Source: Antedon mediterranea (lineage: Eukaryota > Echinodermata > Crinoidea > Comatulida > Antedonidae). Taken from it: a stretch of DNA of 60,000 nucleotides. The DNA lies in NCBI RefSeq assembly GCF_964355755.1, contig NC_092677.1, positions 25,330,101 to 25,390,100 of the forward strand. The letters are read 5' to 3'. The notes beneath the pieces are model-generated. The model worked only from the letters and a program-made list of their open reading frames with translations, had not been told where the DNA came from and did not search any database. Positions within the stretch are counted from its first letter, which is position 1, and each line of letters begins with the position of its first letter. A program made the translations under genes and the position numbers. Below are positions 55,201 through 60,000 of the stretch, in pieces.

Positions 55201-56325
55201 TGACTTAACATACCCCCATAAATAAATGGTACAAACTTTTATTATACATGAATTATAGGCTAGGGTACTACAACAGCACAGAAATGTTTCAAAACAAGTG
55301 TCAGTTACCTGGATAAACTAGACAATACCAATCCTCTAAGAAGGTATCAATGACTTAACACACCCCCATAAATAAAATGGTACAAACTTTTAATATGTAC
55401 ATCAATTATATACTACTACAACAGCATACAGTAGAAACCATTCACAACAAGTGCCACTTACCTAGATAAACTAGAAAATTATCATCTAAGAAGAAATTGC
55501 TAAAACTCCCCCATAAACAAATGGTACAAACCTCATACACATAAACTTTAGGCTACTACAAGAGCCATTCACAACAAGTGCCATACTTTACCTAGATAAA
55601 CTAAACAACACAAATCCTTTAAGAAGAAATCATTAAAAAAAAACTCCCCATAAATAAATGGTACAAACCTGAGATACGTGAATTATATGCCACTCCAACA
55701 GCACAGAAGTCATTCGCAGCAGCAGCTATCTCACCAGCGCACCTCGTTCCGTGACGGTTCTTTGTGCCATCATCTGAAGACTCCGGTGAAGGATCACCAT
55801 CGTTAGAATTTAGGTCCCAACTTCCTTCTGGACACTACATAAACAAGAAATATTTCTTAGAAAAAATGCCGCTCATCTGACGACAACTACCGTCTACATG
55901 CATCTCAATATTTATCAGCAAATGTTTTCATCGACCCTCTTTCCCCGGACGTACTTTGGGGCGTGCGTATGCCCAGTCCGAGTTCAAAATACCAATTTTT
56001 TCAGCCGTAGTAAATAATAAGCTACAGTACCACATGGTAACTGTTTCCTAATGCTTCCGTTCTCTTGCACAAACTGCCTAAAGGAGCAGCGCGAAAATTA
56101 TACAATATTTGCTTAGAAAATGTTATAGATTGTCTGATAATTTAGTTCTTCTGAGTAAACTATAAGTGCAAGTAATTTATCATTTGATGTTTTACGCAAG
56201 AATATCTTTAGGTTTTAAAACCAATATTTATCTGATCTGATAATCATTTAATACAATTATGATTATTAGTTAGTTCAAATAACTTACATAATTTGCTTCA
56301 ATATCTGGATTATTCCATTCTAAAC
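18107..56325 (-). CDS. PCSK7: Proprotein convertase subtilisin/kexin type 7-like gene (13 exons, 5' end outside window)
   Basis: Calcium-dependent subtilisin/kexin serine endoprotease of the trans-Golgi and endosomal membranes; the family cleaves secretory precursors after basic residues. Thirteen exons with GT-AG borders and consistent phases join into about 640 codons. In order: catalytic domain (His in [11 protein letters not shown], oxyanion Asn in ASGNGG, Ser in [11 protein letters not shown]), P domain ([20 protein letters not shown]), a linker with LPCPPSLAL, one transmembrane helix and a Ser/Thr-rich tail. Motifs such as [15 protein letters not shown] and [12 protein letters not shown] resemble PC7 more than furin or PC5/6. 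The signal peptide, prodomain, its cleavage site and the catalytic Asp are not in the window. Introns reach 12 kb and are full of MITEs. Recognised from remembered family sequence, not a search. Confidence 0.93.
18793..19080. repeat. Minisatellite of CCCATTTGGGTACCCCTCATA
   Basis: About 13 imperfect 21- to 22-bp units in the last PCSK7 intron, starting some 190 bp from the terminal exon. The reading frames on both strands ([23 protein letters not shown]) are repeat artefacts. Confidence 0.88.
19090..20650. other. PCSK7 last intron, AT-rich
   Basis: No exon seen. 19800-19920 holds AGGGGACAA-type repeat remnants similar to 4.85-5.3 kb. Confidence 0.4.
20660..21170. repeat. Three-copy intronic tandem duplication, unit about 170-230 bp
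   Basis: Each unit carries AATGTTACGGCAAGAAAAG, TTCACTGATTACAG and AAGTACCGTTCAAAACCGTT in order. Units differ by indels. Intronic; non-coding. Confidence 0.7.
21175..21990. other. PCSK7 intron without recognised features
   Basis: AT-rich; nothing recognised. Confidence 0.4.
21995..22092 (-). mobile_element. tRNA-derived SINE head
   Basis: On the minus strand TGGTTAATGTG fits an A box and GGTTCAATCC a B box about 40 nt later. The arms are not those of an intact tRNA, so this is a SINE or pseudogene. Confidence 0.55.
22407..22524 (-). CDS. PCSK7: PCSK7 exon l (juxtamembrane linker)
   Basis: 118 nt encoding [20 protein letters not shown] then [26 protein letters not shown] is the short conserved block before the PC7 membrane helix. 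Acceptor ctgcag, donor gtaaat. Phase matches both neighbours. Confidence 0.9.
22581..22743 (-). mobile_element. MITE family A, copy 3
   Basis: Full copy with both ends; two internal units. Ends sit 56 bp upstream of PCSK7 exon l. Confidence 0.9.
23338..23474 (-). mobile_element. MITE family A, copy 4
   Basis: Full-length, one internal unit, flanked by TA on each side (cTA-AAGCTC, GAGCTT-TAg). Confidence 0.9.
23622..24345 (+). mobile_element. Non-LTR retrotransposon 3' end remnant
   Basis: [20 protein letters not shown] followed by a stop resembles the extreme C-terminus of CR1/L2-type ORF2 (WN.LP..ir....l..FK..lK..L). After it come GGGTCCCAAGGGAGACCAG and a (TAAA)n tail. A G15 run at 23765-23779 lies in the 5' part. 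Heavily decayed. Confidence 0.55.
24814..24977 (+). mobile_element. MITE family A, copy 5
   Basis: Both ends present; two internal units, the second diverged (CACAACTATATTTTGGC). Confidence 0.9.
25103..25260. mobile_element. Foldback/retroposon fragment related to 43.5 kb
   Basis: Shares GATATAAAGTTTGCGGTAC, AAAGAACTGTCGAGTTTCTC and ATATGTTTTGATC with 43508-43696. On the minus strand it has CTGAGGACGATC and ATCGAAATGTCGAG. Confidence 0.55.
25861..25995. repeat. 15-bp minisatellite CAAGCTCGACCCAAC
   Basis: Nine near-identical units. The frames reading [14 protein letters not shown] and [14 protein letters not shown] arise because 15 is a multiple of 3; not genes. Confidence 0.92.
26024..26177 (-). 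mobile_element. MITE family A, copy 6
   Basis: Left end intact; the right end has lost about 14 bp (GTTTGATGGAGCTT). Two internal units. Confidence 0.85.
26526..27535. repeat. Intronic tandem duplication, unit about 262-310 bp
   Basis: Units start GTTTGTCTACTAATTCACGA (26526, 26788) and carry ATTTGGAGGAACATGAT, GAAGAAGTGGAGAGATGGTG and AAAAGATGATGATGAAACAG; a third lacks the start. The short frames ([16 protein letters not shown]) recur because the unit recurs. No homology recognised. Confidence 0.75.
27829..28228. repeat. Two-copy tandem duplication, period about 197 bp
   Basis: GATATCATATAATGTAT, AATCACCACCTGC and GACAATCCATGTCTTTCTCA repeat in order. Confidence 0.85.
28240..30490. other. 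PCSK7 intron, mostly unique AT-rich sequence
   Basis: No exon or RNA gene recognised. 29720-29960 contains several ATGATACAG/CTGTATCAT motifs like those at 48.5-48.8 kb. Confidence 0.4.
30496..30635 (-). mobile_element. MITE family A, copy 7 (right end lost)
   Basis: Left end present; ends in CACATAAAGT without the terminal repeat. Two internal units. Confidence 0.8.
30860..31205 (-). mobile_element. Probable retroelement fragment with hammerhead-like core
   Basis: Minus strand 30916-30888 reads CTGATGA, then GGGC-loop-GCCC, then GAAA, the conserved core and stem II of hammerhead ribozymes that occur in Penelope-like elements. Read as protein the same stretch gives [14 protein letters not shown] (TTGA)n microsatellite lies at 31171-31204. 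Element class is inferred. Confidence 0.4.
31210..33100. other. PCSK7 intron, no recognised features
   Basis: AT-rich; the 92-residue Lys/Ile-rich frame at 31623-31901 has no recognisable family. Confidence 0.4.
33147..34220. repeat. 1.1-kb satellite of AAACAAACAAATGTAC
   Basis: About 65 units of 16 bp with 12- and 20-bp variants. Each unit carries GTAC, GTAT or ATAC, and blocks of variants recur (for example near 33600, 33710, 34000 and 34070), so there is higher-order structure. The minus strand shows overlapping open frames of over 330 codons (repeating [12 protein letters not shown]), purely because the unit lacks stop codons. Confidence 0.95.
34230..34610. other. PCSK7 intron next to exon k
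   Basis: AT-rich; no additional exon seen. Confidence 0.4.
34617..34704 (-). CDS. PCSK7: PCSK7 exon k (end of P domain)
   Basis: 88 nt encoding [20 protein letters not shown] then TSQDIKDRQ, the last P-domain strand (W.ITIYGS) and the start of the linker. Acceptor ttcag, donor gtaagt. Flanking introns are 8.6 kb and 12 kb. Confidence 0.92.
34750..36100. other. PCSK7 intron, unique AT-rich sequence
   Basis: No exon recognised. 35340-35425 ends in ATGGAAATAAAGAAAAGAAA and may be a LINE tail. Confidence 0.35.
36131..36370. repeat. 80-bp tandem repeat, three copies
   Basis: Three nearly identical units with TTGAGCACCCTTGGGTTACA and CTCTGCTTAAAATGGAAATA. The first two differ by only a few bases. 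Confidence 0.92.
36380..38150. other. PCSK7 intron, AT-rich
   Basis: No feature recognised; complementary short frames at 36734-36964 are not gene-like. Confidence 0.4.
38170..38400 (+). repeat. Two tRNA-like box A/B remnants
   Basis: TGGTCCAATGG with AGTTCAAATCCT (38176-38222) and TGGTCTAATGG (38332) resemble Pol III A and B boxes. Likely decayed SINE heads, possibly in tandem. Confidence 0.35.
38429..38571 (-). mobile_element. MITE family A, copy 8
   Basis: Diverged ends (ACTCTGTCTACACTAGTC; AACAGAGCTTAA); one internal unit. Confidence 0.82.
38600..39860. other. PCSK7 intron, no recognised features
   Basis: AT-rich; nothing supported. Confidence 0.4.
39873..40033 (+). mobile_element. MITE family A, copy 9
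   Basis: Eroded left end; intact right arm TTTGATAGTGTAGACAGAGC; three internal units. Confidence 0.87.
40425..40835. repeat. TG-rich minisatellite interrupted by an insertion
   Basis: About eight units of roughly 30-50 bp with GCGTGTGTGCGACCTATCTA and AAAATGTGTGTTCAATGTGC. The array is split by the element at 40596-40735. Confidence 0.8.
40596..40735 (-). mobile_element. Retroposon 3' tail inside the minisatellite
   Basis: Minus strand reads GAATTTCTGTTGTTATTTTA, GATGATGGACAAATAAAGCA and a (TTCAGTA)n end, typical of LINE or SINE 3' ends with a short tandem tail. Confidence 0.5.
41345..41501 (-). mobile_element. MITE family A, copy 10
   Basis: Left end intact; right end ACACAGAGATTAA diverged; two internal units. 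Confidence 0.88.
41510..42760. other. PCSK7 intron, no recognised features
   Basis: AT-rich. A single GTTACTGCAGTCAG motif at 41995. Confidence 0.4.
42770..43250. repeat. Three-copy tandem duplication upstream of exon j donor
   Basis: AGTACTTCACTCAG, TTTGTTTGTTAGAAACAC and CAAATCTATCAATTATACAT recur at about 42.8, 42.98 and 43.13 kb. Confidence 0.75.
43299..43393 (-). CDS. PCSK7: PCSK7 exon j (P domain)
   Basis: 95 nt encoding [20 protein letters not shown] then [11 protein letters not shown]. The [12 protein letters not shown] core is characteristic of P domains. Acceptor tatag, donor gtaagt. Confidence 0.94.
43508..43696. mobile_element. Foldback element
   Basis: Inverted arms GGTACACCATAGATATATAG and CTATATATACGTACATGG, extended by TTGAGTTTCTTGACAG versus CGTCGAGAAACTCAAAC. 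The centre has TCTGAAGACGATC and ATTATCGAAACG. A relative of the fragment at 25.1 kb. Confidence 0.6.
43706..44115 (+). mobile_element. CR1/L2-like LINE 3' end
   Basis: [18 protein letters not shown], then KAHLKTHL, is the typical ORF2 C-terminus of CR1/L2-group elements. A 3' UTR follows, ending GCGCTATATAAATTTAAAAC and an ATTAAACC repeat. 5'-truncated. Confidence 0.8.
44407..44538 (-). mobile_element. MITE family A, copy 11
   Basis: Short copy with part of the centre deleted; one internal unit. It ends 44 bp from PCSK7 exon i. Confidence 0.87.
44583..44739 (-). CDS. PCSK7: PCSK7 exon i (P domain)
   Basis: 157 nt encoding [40 protein letters not shown] and [13 protein letters not shown], the P (homo-B) jelly-roll that stabilises the catalytic domain. 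It has Arg-Gly-Asp in NRGDLEI, as in most convertases; vertebrate PC7, as I recall, has RGS here. Confidence 0.94.
44830..45280. other. PCSK7 intron, AT-rich
   Basis: Nothing recognised. Confidence 0.4.
45285..45545 (-). mobile_element. tRNA-derived SINE
   Basis: The minus-strand head GTGGCCAAGTGGTTAAGAAC matches an A box of the tRNA-Leu/Ser type and GGTTCCAGGC a B box. A GC-richer body with GGTAGAACAAGTC and ATGTGCACTTTAAAGAACC follows. Confidence 0.65.
45707..45914 (-). CDS. PCSK7: PCSK7 exon h (end of catalytic domain, start of P domain)
   Basis: 208 nt with [40 protein letters not shown] and a more divergent stretch ending [16 protein letters not shown] closes the catalytic domain; the P domain follows. 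Acceptor ttaag, donor gtaagt. Confidence 0.94.
45920..46420. other. PCSK7 intron, AT-rich
   Basis: Nothing recognised. Confidence 0.4.
46425..46573 (+). mobile_element. MITE family A, copy 12
   Basis: Well-preserved copy flanked by TA on both sides; two internal units. Confidence 0.92.
46960..47260 (+). mobile_element. tRNA-derived SINE
   Basis: TGGTGGTTATGATGCTTGGC and GTGTTTAAGTCCTG resemble A and B boxes. The body includes CAAATTACAACTCCATTTG and GGGATTGCCACCTTTAAGAA; the tail is CTAAATAAATACATTC. Confidence 0.6.
47421..47588 (-). CDS. PCSK7: PCSK7 exon g (catalytic Ser)
   Basis: 168 nt, 56 whole codons: [56 protein letters not shown]. The Ser of GTSAAAP is the nucleophile. Acceptor aaag, donor gtaaat. 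Confidence 0.96.
47690..47852 (+). mobile_element. MITE family A, copy 13
   Basis: Both ends present; two internal units. Its right edge is the target of the palindrome insertion that follows. Confidence 0.92.
47861..48196. mobile_element. Palindromic foldback insertion
   Basis: Inverted arms of about 145 bp (47863-48007 and 48013-48157) with a 5-nt centre and few mismatches. Each arm carries GATCTCTGATAGAGATCGAA and CGTTCGAG. AGAGCTTTAGATTG occurs immediately before (47846-47859) and after (48197-48210), as expected for a target-site duplication. Confidence 0.85.
48323..48423 (-). CDS. PCSK7: PCSK7 exon f
   Basis: 101 nt encoding [20 protein letters not shown] then [13 protein letters not shown]. 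The YAEECA motif is conserved in convertases. Acceptor aatag, donor gtaagg. Confidence 0.95.
48530..48800. repeat. ATACAGGCATCACATGTG repeats
   Basis: Several direct and inverted copies of ATACAGGCATCACATGTGAA and ACACATGAGATAGGC. Related to the 54.26-kb array. Confidence 0.6.
49199..49360 (+). mobile_element. MITE family A, copy 14
   Basis: Both ends present; two internal units. It lies 63 bp from exon e's donor. Confidence 0.92.
49424..49562 (-). CDS. PCSK7: PCSK7 exon e (oxyanion Asn)
   Basis: 139 nt encoding [20 protein letters not shown], then [20 protein letters not shown] and IYTVTIG. Asn in SGNGG is the oxyanion-hole residue. Acceptor atgtag, donor gtaagg. Confidence 0.95.
49765..49819 (-). 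CDS. PCSK7: PCSK7 exon d
   Basis: 55 nt encoding [19 protein letters not shown]. The SWGP.DDG.T.DGP stretch is a convertase hallmark near the S1 pocket. Acceptor tttag, donor gtatga. Confidence 0.95.
49929..50347. repeat. 26-bp minisatellite carrying octamer motifs, at the exon c splice donor
   Basis: Sixteen units of ATGTATGCAAATTATTTACT followed by GATCAC. Eight units contain the exact octamer ATGCAAAT, six have ATGCGAAT, one ACGCAAAT and one ATGCAAGT. The array begins at about intron position +4 of the intron after PCSK7 exon c. Confidence 0.95.
50351..50441 (-). CDS. PCSK7: PCSK7 exon c
   Basis: 91 nt encoding [20 protein letters not shown] then [10 protein letters not shown], part of the substrate-binding region of the subtilase fold. 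Donor gtaagt is followed immediately by a 26-bp minisatellite. Confidence 0.95.
50680..51050 (+). mobile_element. MITE family A, copies 15 and 16, in a tandem duplication
   Basis: Two internal regions (50718-50840 and 50890-51020), each with four 21-bp units, both lacking terminal repeats. They are flanked and separated by TTAATTCTAGAATGAAT and ATGCATCAAGCGGAC, so a block containing a truncated MITE was duplicated. Confidence 0.85.
51060..52600. other. PCSK7 intron with CTGCAG motifs
   Basis: Mostly unique AT-rich DNA. Two CTGCAG-type motifs at 51671-51700 and 51842-51870. Confidence 0.4.
52613..52745 (-). mobile_element. MITE family A, copy 17 (right end lost)
   Basis: Left end with a small deletion (CTCTGTCTACTATCAAAC); four diverged units; stops at GTCCATATAT. 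Confidence 0.82.
52760..53600. other. PCSK7 intron, no recognised features
   Basis: AT-rich; nothing supported. Confidence 0.4.
53621..53771 (-). mobile_element. MITE family A, copy 18
   Basis: Both ends present but diverged; one internal unit; small insertions containing ACTGTATG. Confidence 0.85.
54262..54450. repeat. 54-bp tandem repeat, three units
   Basis: ACAGGCATCATATGTGACAC, TATATTATAGGC and ATAAAGAACCTAACCTATA repeat at 54-bp spacing. Confidence 0.85.
55090..55668 (-). pseudogene. Decayed tandem copies of the 3' half of PCSK7 exon b plus its splice donor
   Basis: Four units marked by GGTACAAAC at 55228, 55379, 55523 and 55660; the last is the real exon b donor region. Minus-strand copies carry versions of GCTGTTGGAGTGGCATATAA (exon b) as ATGCTGTTGTAGTAGTATAT, followed by GTTTGTACCATTTATTTATG. 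The copies have stops and indels, so they do not encode exon sequence. Confidence 0.75.
55669..55834 (-). CDS. PCSK7: PCSK7 exon b (catalytic His)
   Basis: 166 nt encoding [14 protein letters not shown], then [20 protein letters not shown] and [10 protein letters not shown]. His in RHGT is the catalytic-triad histidine. Acceptor is atgtag; donor gtttgt is non-optimal. Decayed tandem copies of the 3' half of this exon and its donor lie just downstream in the intron. Confidence 0.95.
56288..56325 (-). CDS. PCSK7: PCSK7 exon a (first exon in window)
   Basis: A 38-nt exon reading [13 protein letters not shown], the segment that directly follows the catalytic Asp-Asp-Gly in convertases. Acceptor tgcag and donor gtaagt flank it. 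The first Gly codon is split, so one base comes from an upstream exon not found in the window. Confidence 0.85.
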
Positions 56326-56329
56326 CTGC

Positions 56330-57000
56330 AAAAGAAATAATAACAATTTTAAGTAAAGCCAATGCTTTTGAATAAAAAGAATGATTTAAGTATTATATTG
56401 AGCAACATTTAAAATGTTAGAAAAGCGACCACAGTGGAAATAAGTTACTTGTACTTTTCTGTGTTTTTATCCTTGATCTTGATCAACAGAATGAATAATT
56501 TAAACAAATAAAATAACAATATTTTTTTTTTTAAATATACATAGACAAATAATGTTGTATACATGATATGGGTTAACATGATTTTAAGATAATACAACTA
56601 GACCACCTAAGGTTTATGCAAATATCTTTAGTAAAAATCACCATGGGGGGATCAAACTCAAATTGCTATAATACTACTGTATTACCAAAATTGCTAGTTA
56701 GTAACTGTCTATCTAACTTGCCTTGTCAATATCAATCAGTAGAAAATGTAGATGACAAGGCATTTAAATGACAATTTTGTTAATGGCGCTGAGTAAGTGT
56801 GACAGGCGAGTATCTTTGGTTTTAAATGTGGTTCTGTGGACAGTATTTGATTGTACTGTGTTATACCTGCAGTATTTCCAAGAAGGTCATTATTAAAGTT
56901 CAGATTTACCAAAACTATGTCAATTGAATATTTAAGGAAGGAAAATATGTTGTCAATGATGCTATTGAACGTTAAAATAAACAAAATAATCTTTTTGTAG
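56330..57000. other. PCSK7 upstream intron
   Basis: No upstream PCSK7 exon (signal peptide, prodomain, Asp motif) recognised on the minus strand here or to the window end. Confidence 0.5.
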
Positions 57001-57004
57001 CCTT

Positions 57005-57420
57005 GATTTTAATTTTATTACAATACTTTGTGTTACAATGTTATACGGCCTCGTGGAAGAACACAGACTTTCTGGTGAACGAGTTTTTTCCGTTGCAAAA
57101 ATGATTGAAAAAAACAATTGAAATGTTTAAATTTTTTATTTATTATTCGTTTTTTTTATTAGAATTGATTTCAATGTTATATGGCCTCGTGGAAGAACAC
57201 CTTTCTAGTAAACAAGTTTTTTCTGTGGAAAAAATGATTGAAAAAAACAATAGAAAGGTTTCTATTTTTTTAAATATTTATTTATTCTTTCTTTTAATTT
57301 TTACCTTCATCTTAATTTTTATTACAATACTTTGTGTTACAATGTTATACGGCCTCGTAGAAGAATACCTTTCTGGTGAACGACTTTTTTCCATTGCAAA
57401 AATGAAGATTTTATTATTAT
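57005..57420 (+). repeat. Triplicated short coding-like segment, possibly hAT-derived
   Basis: Three tandem copies (about 57031, 57171, 57331) encode related peptides: LYGLVEEHRLSGERVFSVAK, LYGLVEEHLSSKQVFSVEK and LYGLVEEYLSGERLFSIAK. The S.ERVFS.A pattern recalls the C-terminal motif of hAT transposases. AT-rich spacers; no full transposase. Confidence 0.45.
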
Positions 57421-57689
57421 TATTATAACGGGTTAAAAAGCAAACAGAATGTACTGTACTGTAATTACTGCAGTAGAATAATTTTGACATGATCCCTTAT
57501 GTCTTGACAATATAAAGCTATAATCTGTCACAATCAAATATTTACATTTAATATATTCATTAATCTATCAATTTACTTTGATTTGACTTGACTAGAAGAG
57601 TAACAGTATGCCATCACAAATCATGTGACCTCTCATAACTGTTTCAATAATTTATGTGAATTTCTTTATCTATAAAAATTGTACTAATA

Positions 57690-57990
57690 ATAATAATAAT
57701 AGTTCATTCTTATATAGCGCTCTAAAAGCAAGCTCTCAATGCTCTGAACATTATTACCCCTGTCATTTTTTGGATCAAACGCGTATGGAAACATACTATA
57801 CTCCCATAATGCAGCTAGTGATCAGCGCAAAGTTGTGTCTTGATCTAACCGGGTACCCATTTATACACCTGGGTGGAGAGAGGCAAACGTAAGTAAAGTA
57901 TCTTGCCTAAAGAATACAAGCAATGCGGCGAGAGTTGGATTCGAACCTCGGTCTCACGATCAGTAGTCAATCAGTGTAACTACTATTATA
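57690..57990 (-). mobile_element. tRNA-derived SINE
   Basis: Minus strand: GAGGTTCGAATCCAACTC is a strong B box near the head; the body contains the inverse of GGGTACCCATTTATACACCT and ends at TATATAAGAATGAACTATTA. Typical of invertebrate SINEs. Confidence 0.7.
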
Positions 57991-58039
57991 ACGAAGATGT
58001 ATACCTCAGTTTTTTTTTTCAGTTTTCCCACTTGGATGC

Positions 58040-58165
58040 AGAGCAATGACGTACTGTAAGCGCGACTCAAGTAATTATGACCAATCATCACGCGACGTAT
58101 CATCCGAACTATCGCTTGTGATTGGTCAACTCACTTGATTGTGCTTTGCATTGCCTGGAAAACTG
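58040..58165. mobile_element. MITE family B, degenerate core
   Basis: ATGACCAATCATCACGCGAC and ATCGCTTGTGATTGGTCAAC match the inverted core. Termini not recognisable. Confidence 0.5.
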
Positions 58166-58739
58166 AGATAAATGACGGCTGTTGTTTACTGTACTTTACA
58201 ATACATACAACAAGCTGTTGTAATATACAGGATTTATTAGTAGTTTTACCATTGTGTTGTATATAATAAAAGCAATTCAATGATGCACCACTATCGTTGC
58301 AGTCAATGATTCAATACAGTAAAACTCAATGATGTATTTGATATCATATTGTGCATTTGTGTTAAGATTACATGCAGACAGTCTAGTGTTAAGTTTATCA
58401 TCAATAATTCATCATCCCTGTCAATATTTAAAAGCAAGTTCCACTTCATTAGTTTTTAGTTTCAAATTTTCCTTTCATTATTTCTTTGCATTGCATAATA
58501 TAATACAGTAGAGAAATTATACTAAGCTTTATATACTACTGTAGTGCTGTTTCTACTGTATTGAGAATGGTGCTCCTTGTAAATATTTTGATTATAAAAT
58601 GACGATACAATTAAAAACAATTAATAAAAGGTTGAGTTTTAATAGCAGCTAGTTAAACACAATAGGCTGAGGATTGGTTAATAAAGTACTACATGATTAA
58701 TATCATGTGTAGTACCATATAAATCCCCTTCATATCTCT

Positions 58740-58995
58740 CTGACCTTCTTCCTCTTCACATACCTTCCCGTTGCCTTTGCTCGTCTTAAAAAAATCTCCT
58801 TTCCATTCCGACTTTTAACACTAAAACATATGGCTTTTAGCACCTTCACTTCTGCTGCCTCACGCTTATGGAATGACCTACCCGCCTCTATTAGATCATG
58901 TTCGTCTACTATCGCCTTTATATCTGCCTTGAAAACTCATCTTTTTCTTCAGATTGAGCTCTCTCATACTGCTGGAATTGGCGCGTTATAAATTC
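58740..58995 (+). mobile_element. CR1/L2-like LINE 3' end
   Basis: Reads AASRLWNDLPASIRSCSSTI, then ALKTHLFLQ, the conserved end of ORF2, then GCGCGTTATAAATTCGTACT and a (TAT)n tail. Different family from the 43.7-kb element. 5'-truncated. Confidence 0.8.
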
Positions 58996-59061
58996 GTACT
59001 ATTATTATTATATTAATAATAGCATACCATATTAGCTTACAGTACTAGAGAAGAGTAAAGG

Positions 59062-59352
59062 GAAATTTACACAGTCGAGTGGTAACGGTTAAACAAATTT
59101 AGAAACTATGTTATTCCTTATGATCATTTACACACAACGCAGAGCGGATGGGCGGTTTCTGCTTAGGATAGATTTACAGTCGAGTGGTAACGGTTAAAAA
59201 AGTATAGAAACTATGTTATTCCTTGTGATCATTTACACACAACACAGAGCGGATGGACGGTTTACGCTCAGGATAGATACAGATTCTACAGTACATGGGA
59301 CAAGTCAGGCGTTTTTTCCGCTTACCGTTACCGCTCGTCTTTGTAAATTGGC
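59062..59352. mobile_element. MITE family C, copy 2, with internal duplication
   Basis: Left end TTTACACAGTCGAGTGGTAA, right end CTTACCGTTACCGCTCGTCT. The left 108 bp is duplicated in tandem, with a second CAGTCGAGTGGTAACGG at 59177. Confidence 0.82.
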
Positions 59353-59769
59353 CTTAATTAAAGGTACACATTTTGAACCAAAGTGTCCCGTGAATCGGGG
59401 TCAGATGTCAGTAGATTTTTACATTACATAACATTATTTTTTATTGTTAAGGATTTTGAGTGATTTATCTGGCAGCTATAAATACATTAATGTTTTATAG
59501 CAACCAGTAGAAAAGTTTAACTTTCAACAATAAAACACTTGTGATATCCCAGAAGGATTATAGCAATTCATTTAGTGACATTTTTTTAAAAACGATTTTA
59601 TCTTTTTTTTTTTTAATTGTAATCATGGAGATGTTTTGATTTTTTATATGCTTTTCAGTCATGCTTTTAAATTTACTGTATTTTCTCCCAATACATGAAA
59701 AATACTCACTTTTGTCTGAAAAAACCAACAATTATACCAAAAAAAAGACTATTTTTAAAGATACAGTAT

Positions 59770-60000
59770 CACTATCAATAAAAAAAATATTTTGTTACAT
59801 TTTTTTGTTGTTGAATATGCCATTTTAATGTCACATATTAACTTTGAGTTTGACCAACAATTCGATTGAAAGAAAACTTTAATTTAAATTTTAAAAATAG
59901 TCAAATTGTCTGTCAGACAATGGGTTTTTGGTTAAATTTAACTGTTTATTTTGTCTCTTTTTATAGGTGAAATCATGATATTTTTTTTTCATTTTTGAAT
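59770..60000 (+). repeat. Dispersed repeat shared with 5.63 kb
   Basis: TTGAATATGCCATTTTAAT and AGACAATGGGTTTTTGGTTA match the left-hand copy; the repeat runs off the window end. Confidence 0.5.

Overview
This is AT-rich eukaryotic (animal) genomic DNA. The only host gene I can support is one large, intron-rich gene on the minus strand, an orthologue of proprotein convertase 7 (PCSK7). Thirteen GT-AG exons between 56325 and 18107 encode the catalytic domain from just after the catalytic Asp, the P domain, one transmembrane helix and a cytosolic tail ending at TGA. The signal peptide, prodomain and Asp exon must lie beyond the right edge, since none is visible in 56326-60000. There is no sign of prokaryotic or plasmid DNA. 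The repeat types (tRNA-headed SINEs, CR1/L2-like LINE 3' ends, foldback elements, many MITEs, frequent TAGGCCTA palindromes) suggest a marine invertebrate, possibly a non-vertebrate deuterostome. That placement is inference.

Layout: 1-18 kb is intergenic and packed with short non-autonomous elements. These include a CpG-rich MITE family (family B) and a minisatellite that looks derived from its termini, two inverted copies of a foldback element with tandem expansion (3.86 and 8.4 kb), two smaller MITE types and several minisatellites. No host gene was recognised there. From 18.1 to 56.3 kb the PCSK7 exons sit in introns filled with about 16 copies of a second MITE (family A, about 150 bp, near-perfect terminal inverted repeats, a variable internal 21-bp repeat). 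The same introns hold SINEs, LINE tails, foldback elements and minisatellites, including a 1.1-kb satellite at 33.1-34.2 kb. From 56.3 to 60 kb lies upstream PCSK7 intron carrying a SINE, a LINE 3' end, a MITE and a triplicated short coding-like segment.

PCSK7 is a membrane-bound, calcium-dependent serine endoprotease of the secretory pathway that cleaves precursors after paired basic residues. The window retains the His, oxyanion Asn and Ser residues and the Cys next to the membrane. The most notable local structures are: decayed tandem copies of the 3' part of the His exon together with its splice donor (55.1-55.67 kb); a 16-unit array carrying the octamer ATGCAAAT or close variants that abuts a splice donor (49.93-50.35 kb); and a 295-bp palindrome inserted at the edge of a family A MITE, flanked by a 14-bp direct repeat (47.85-48.21 kb).
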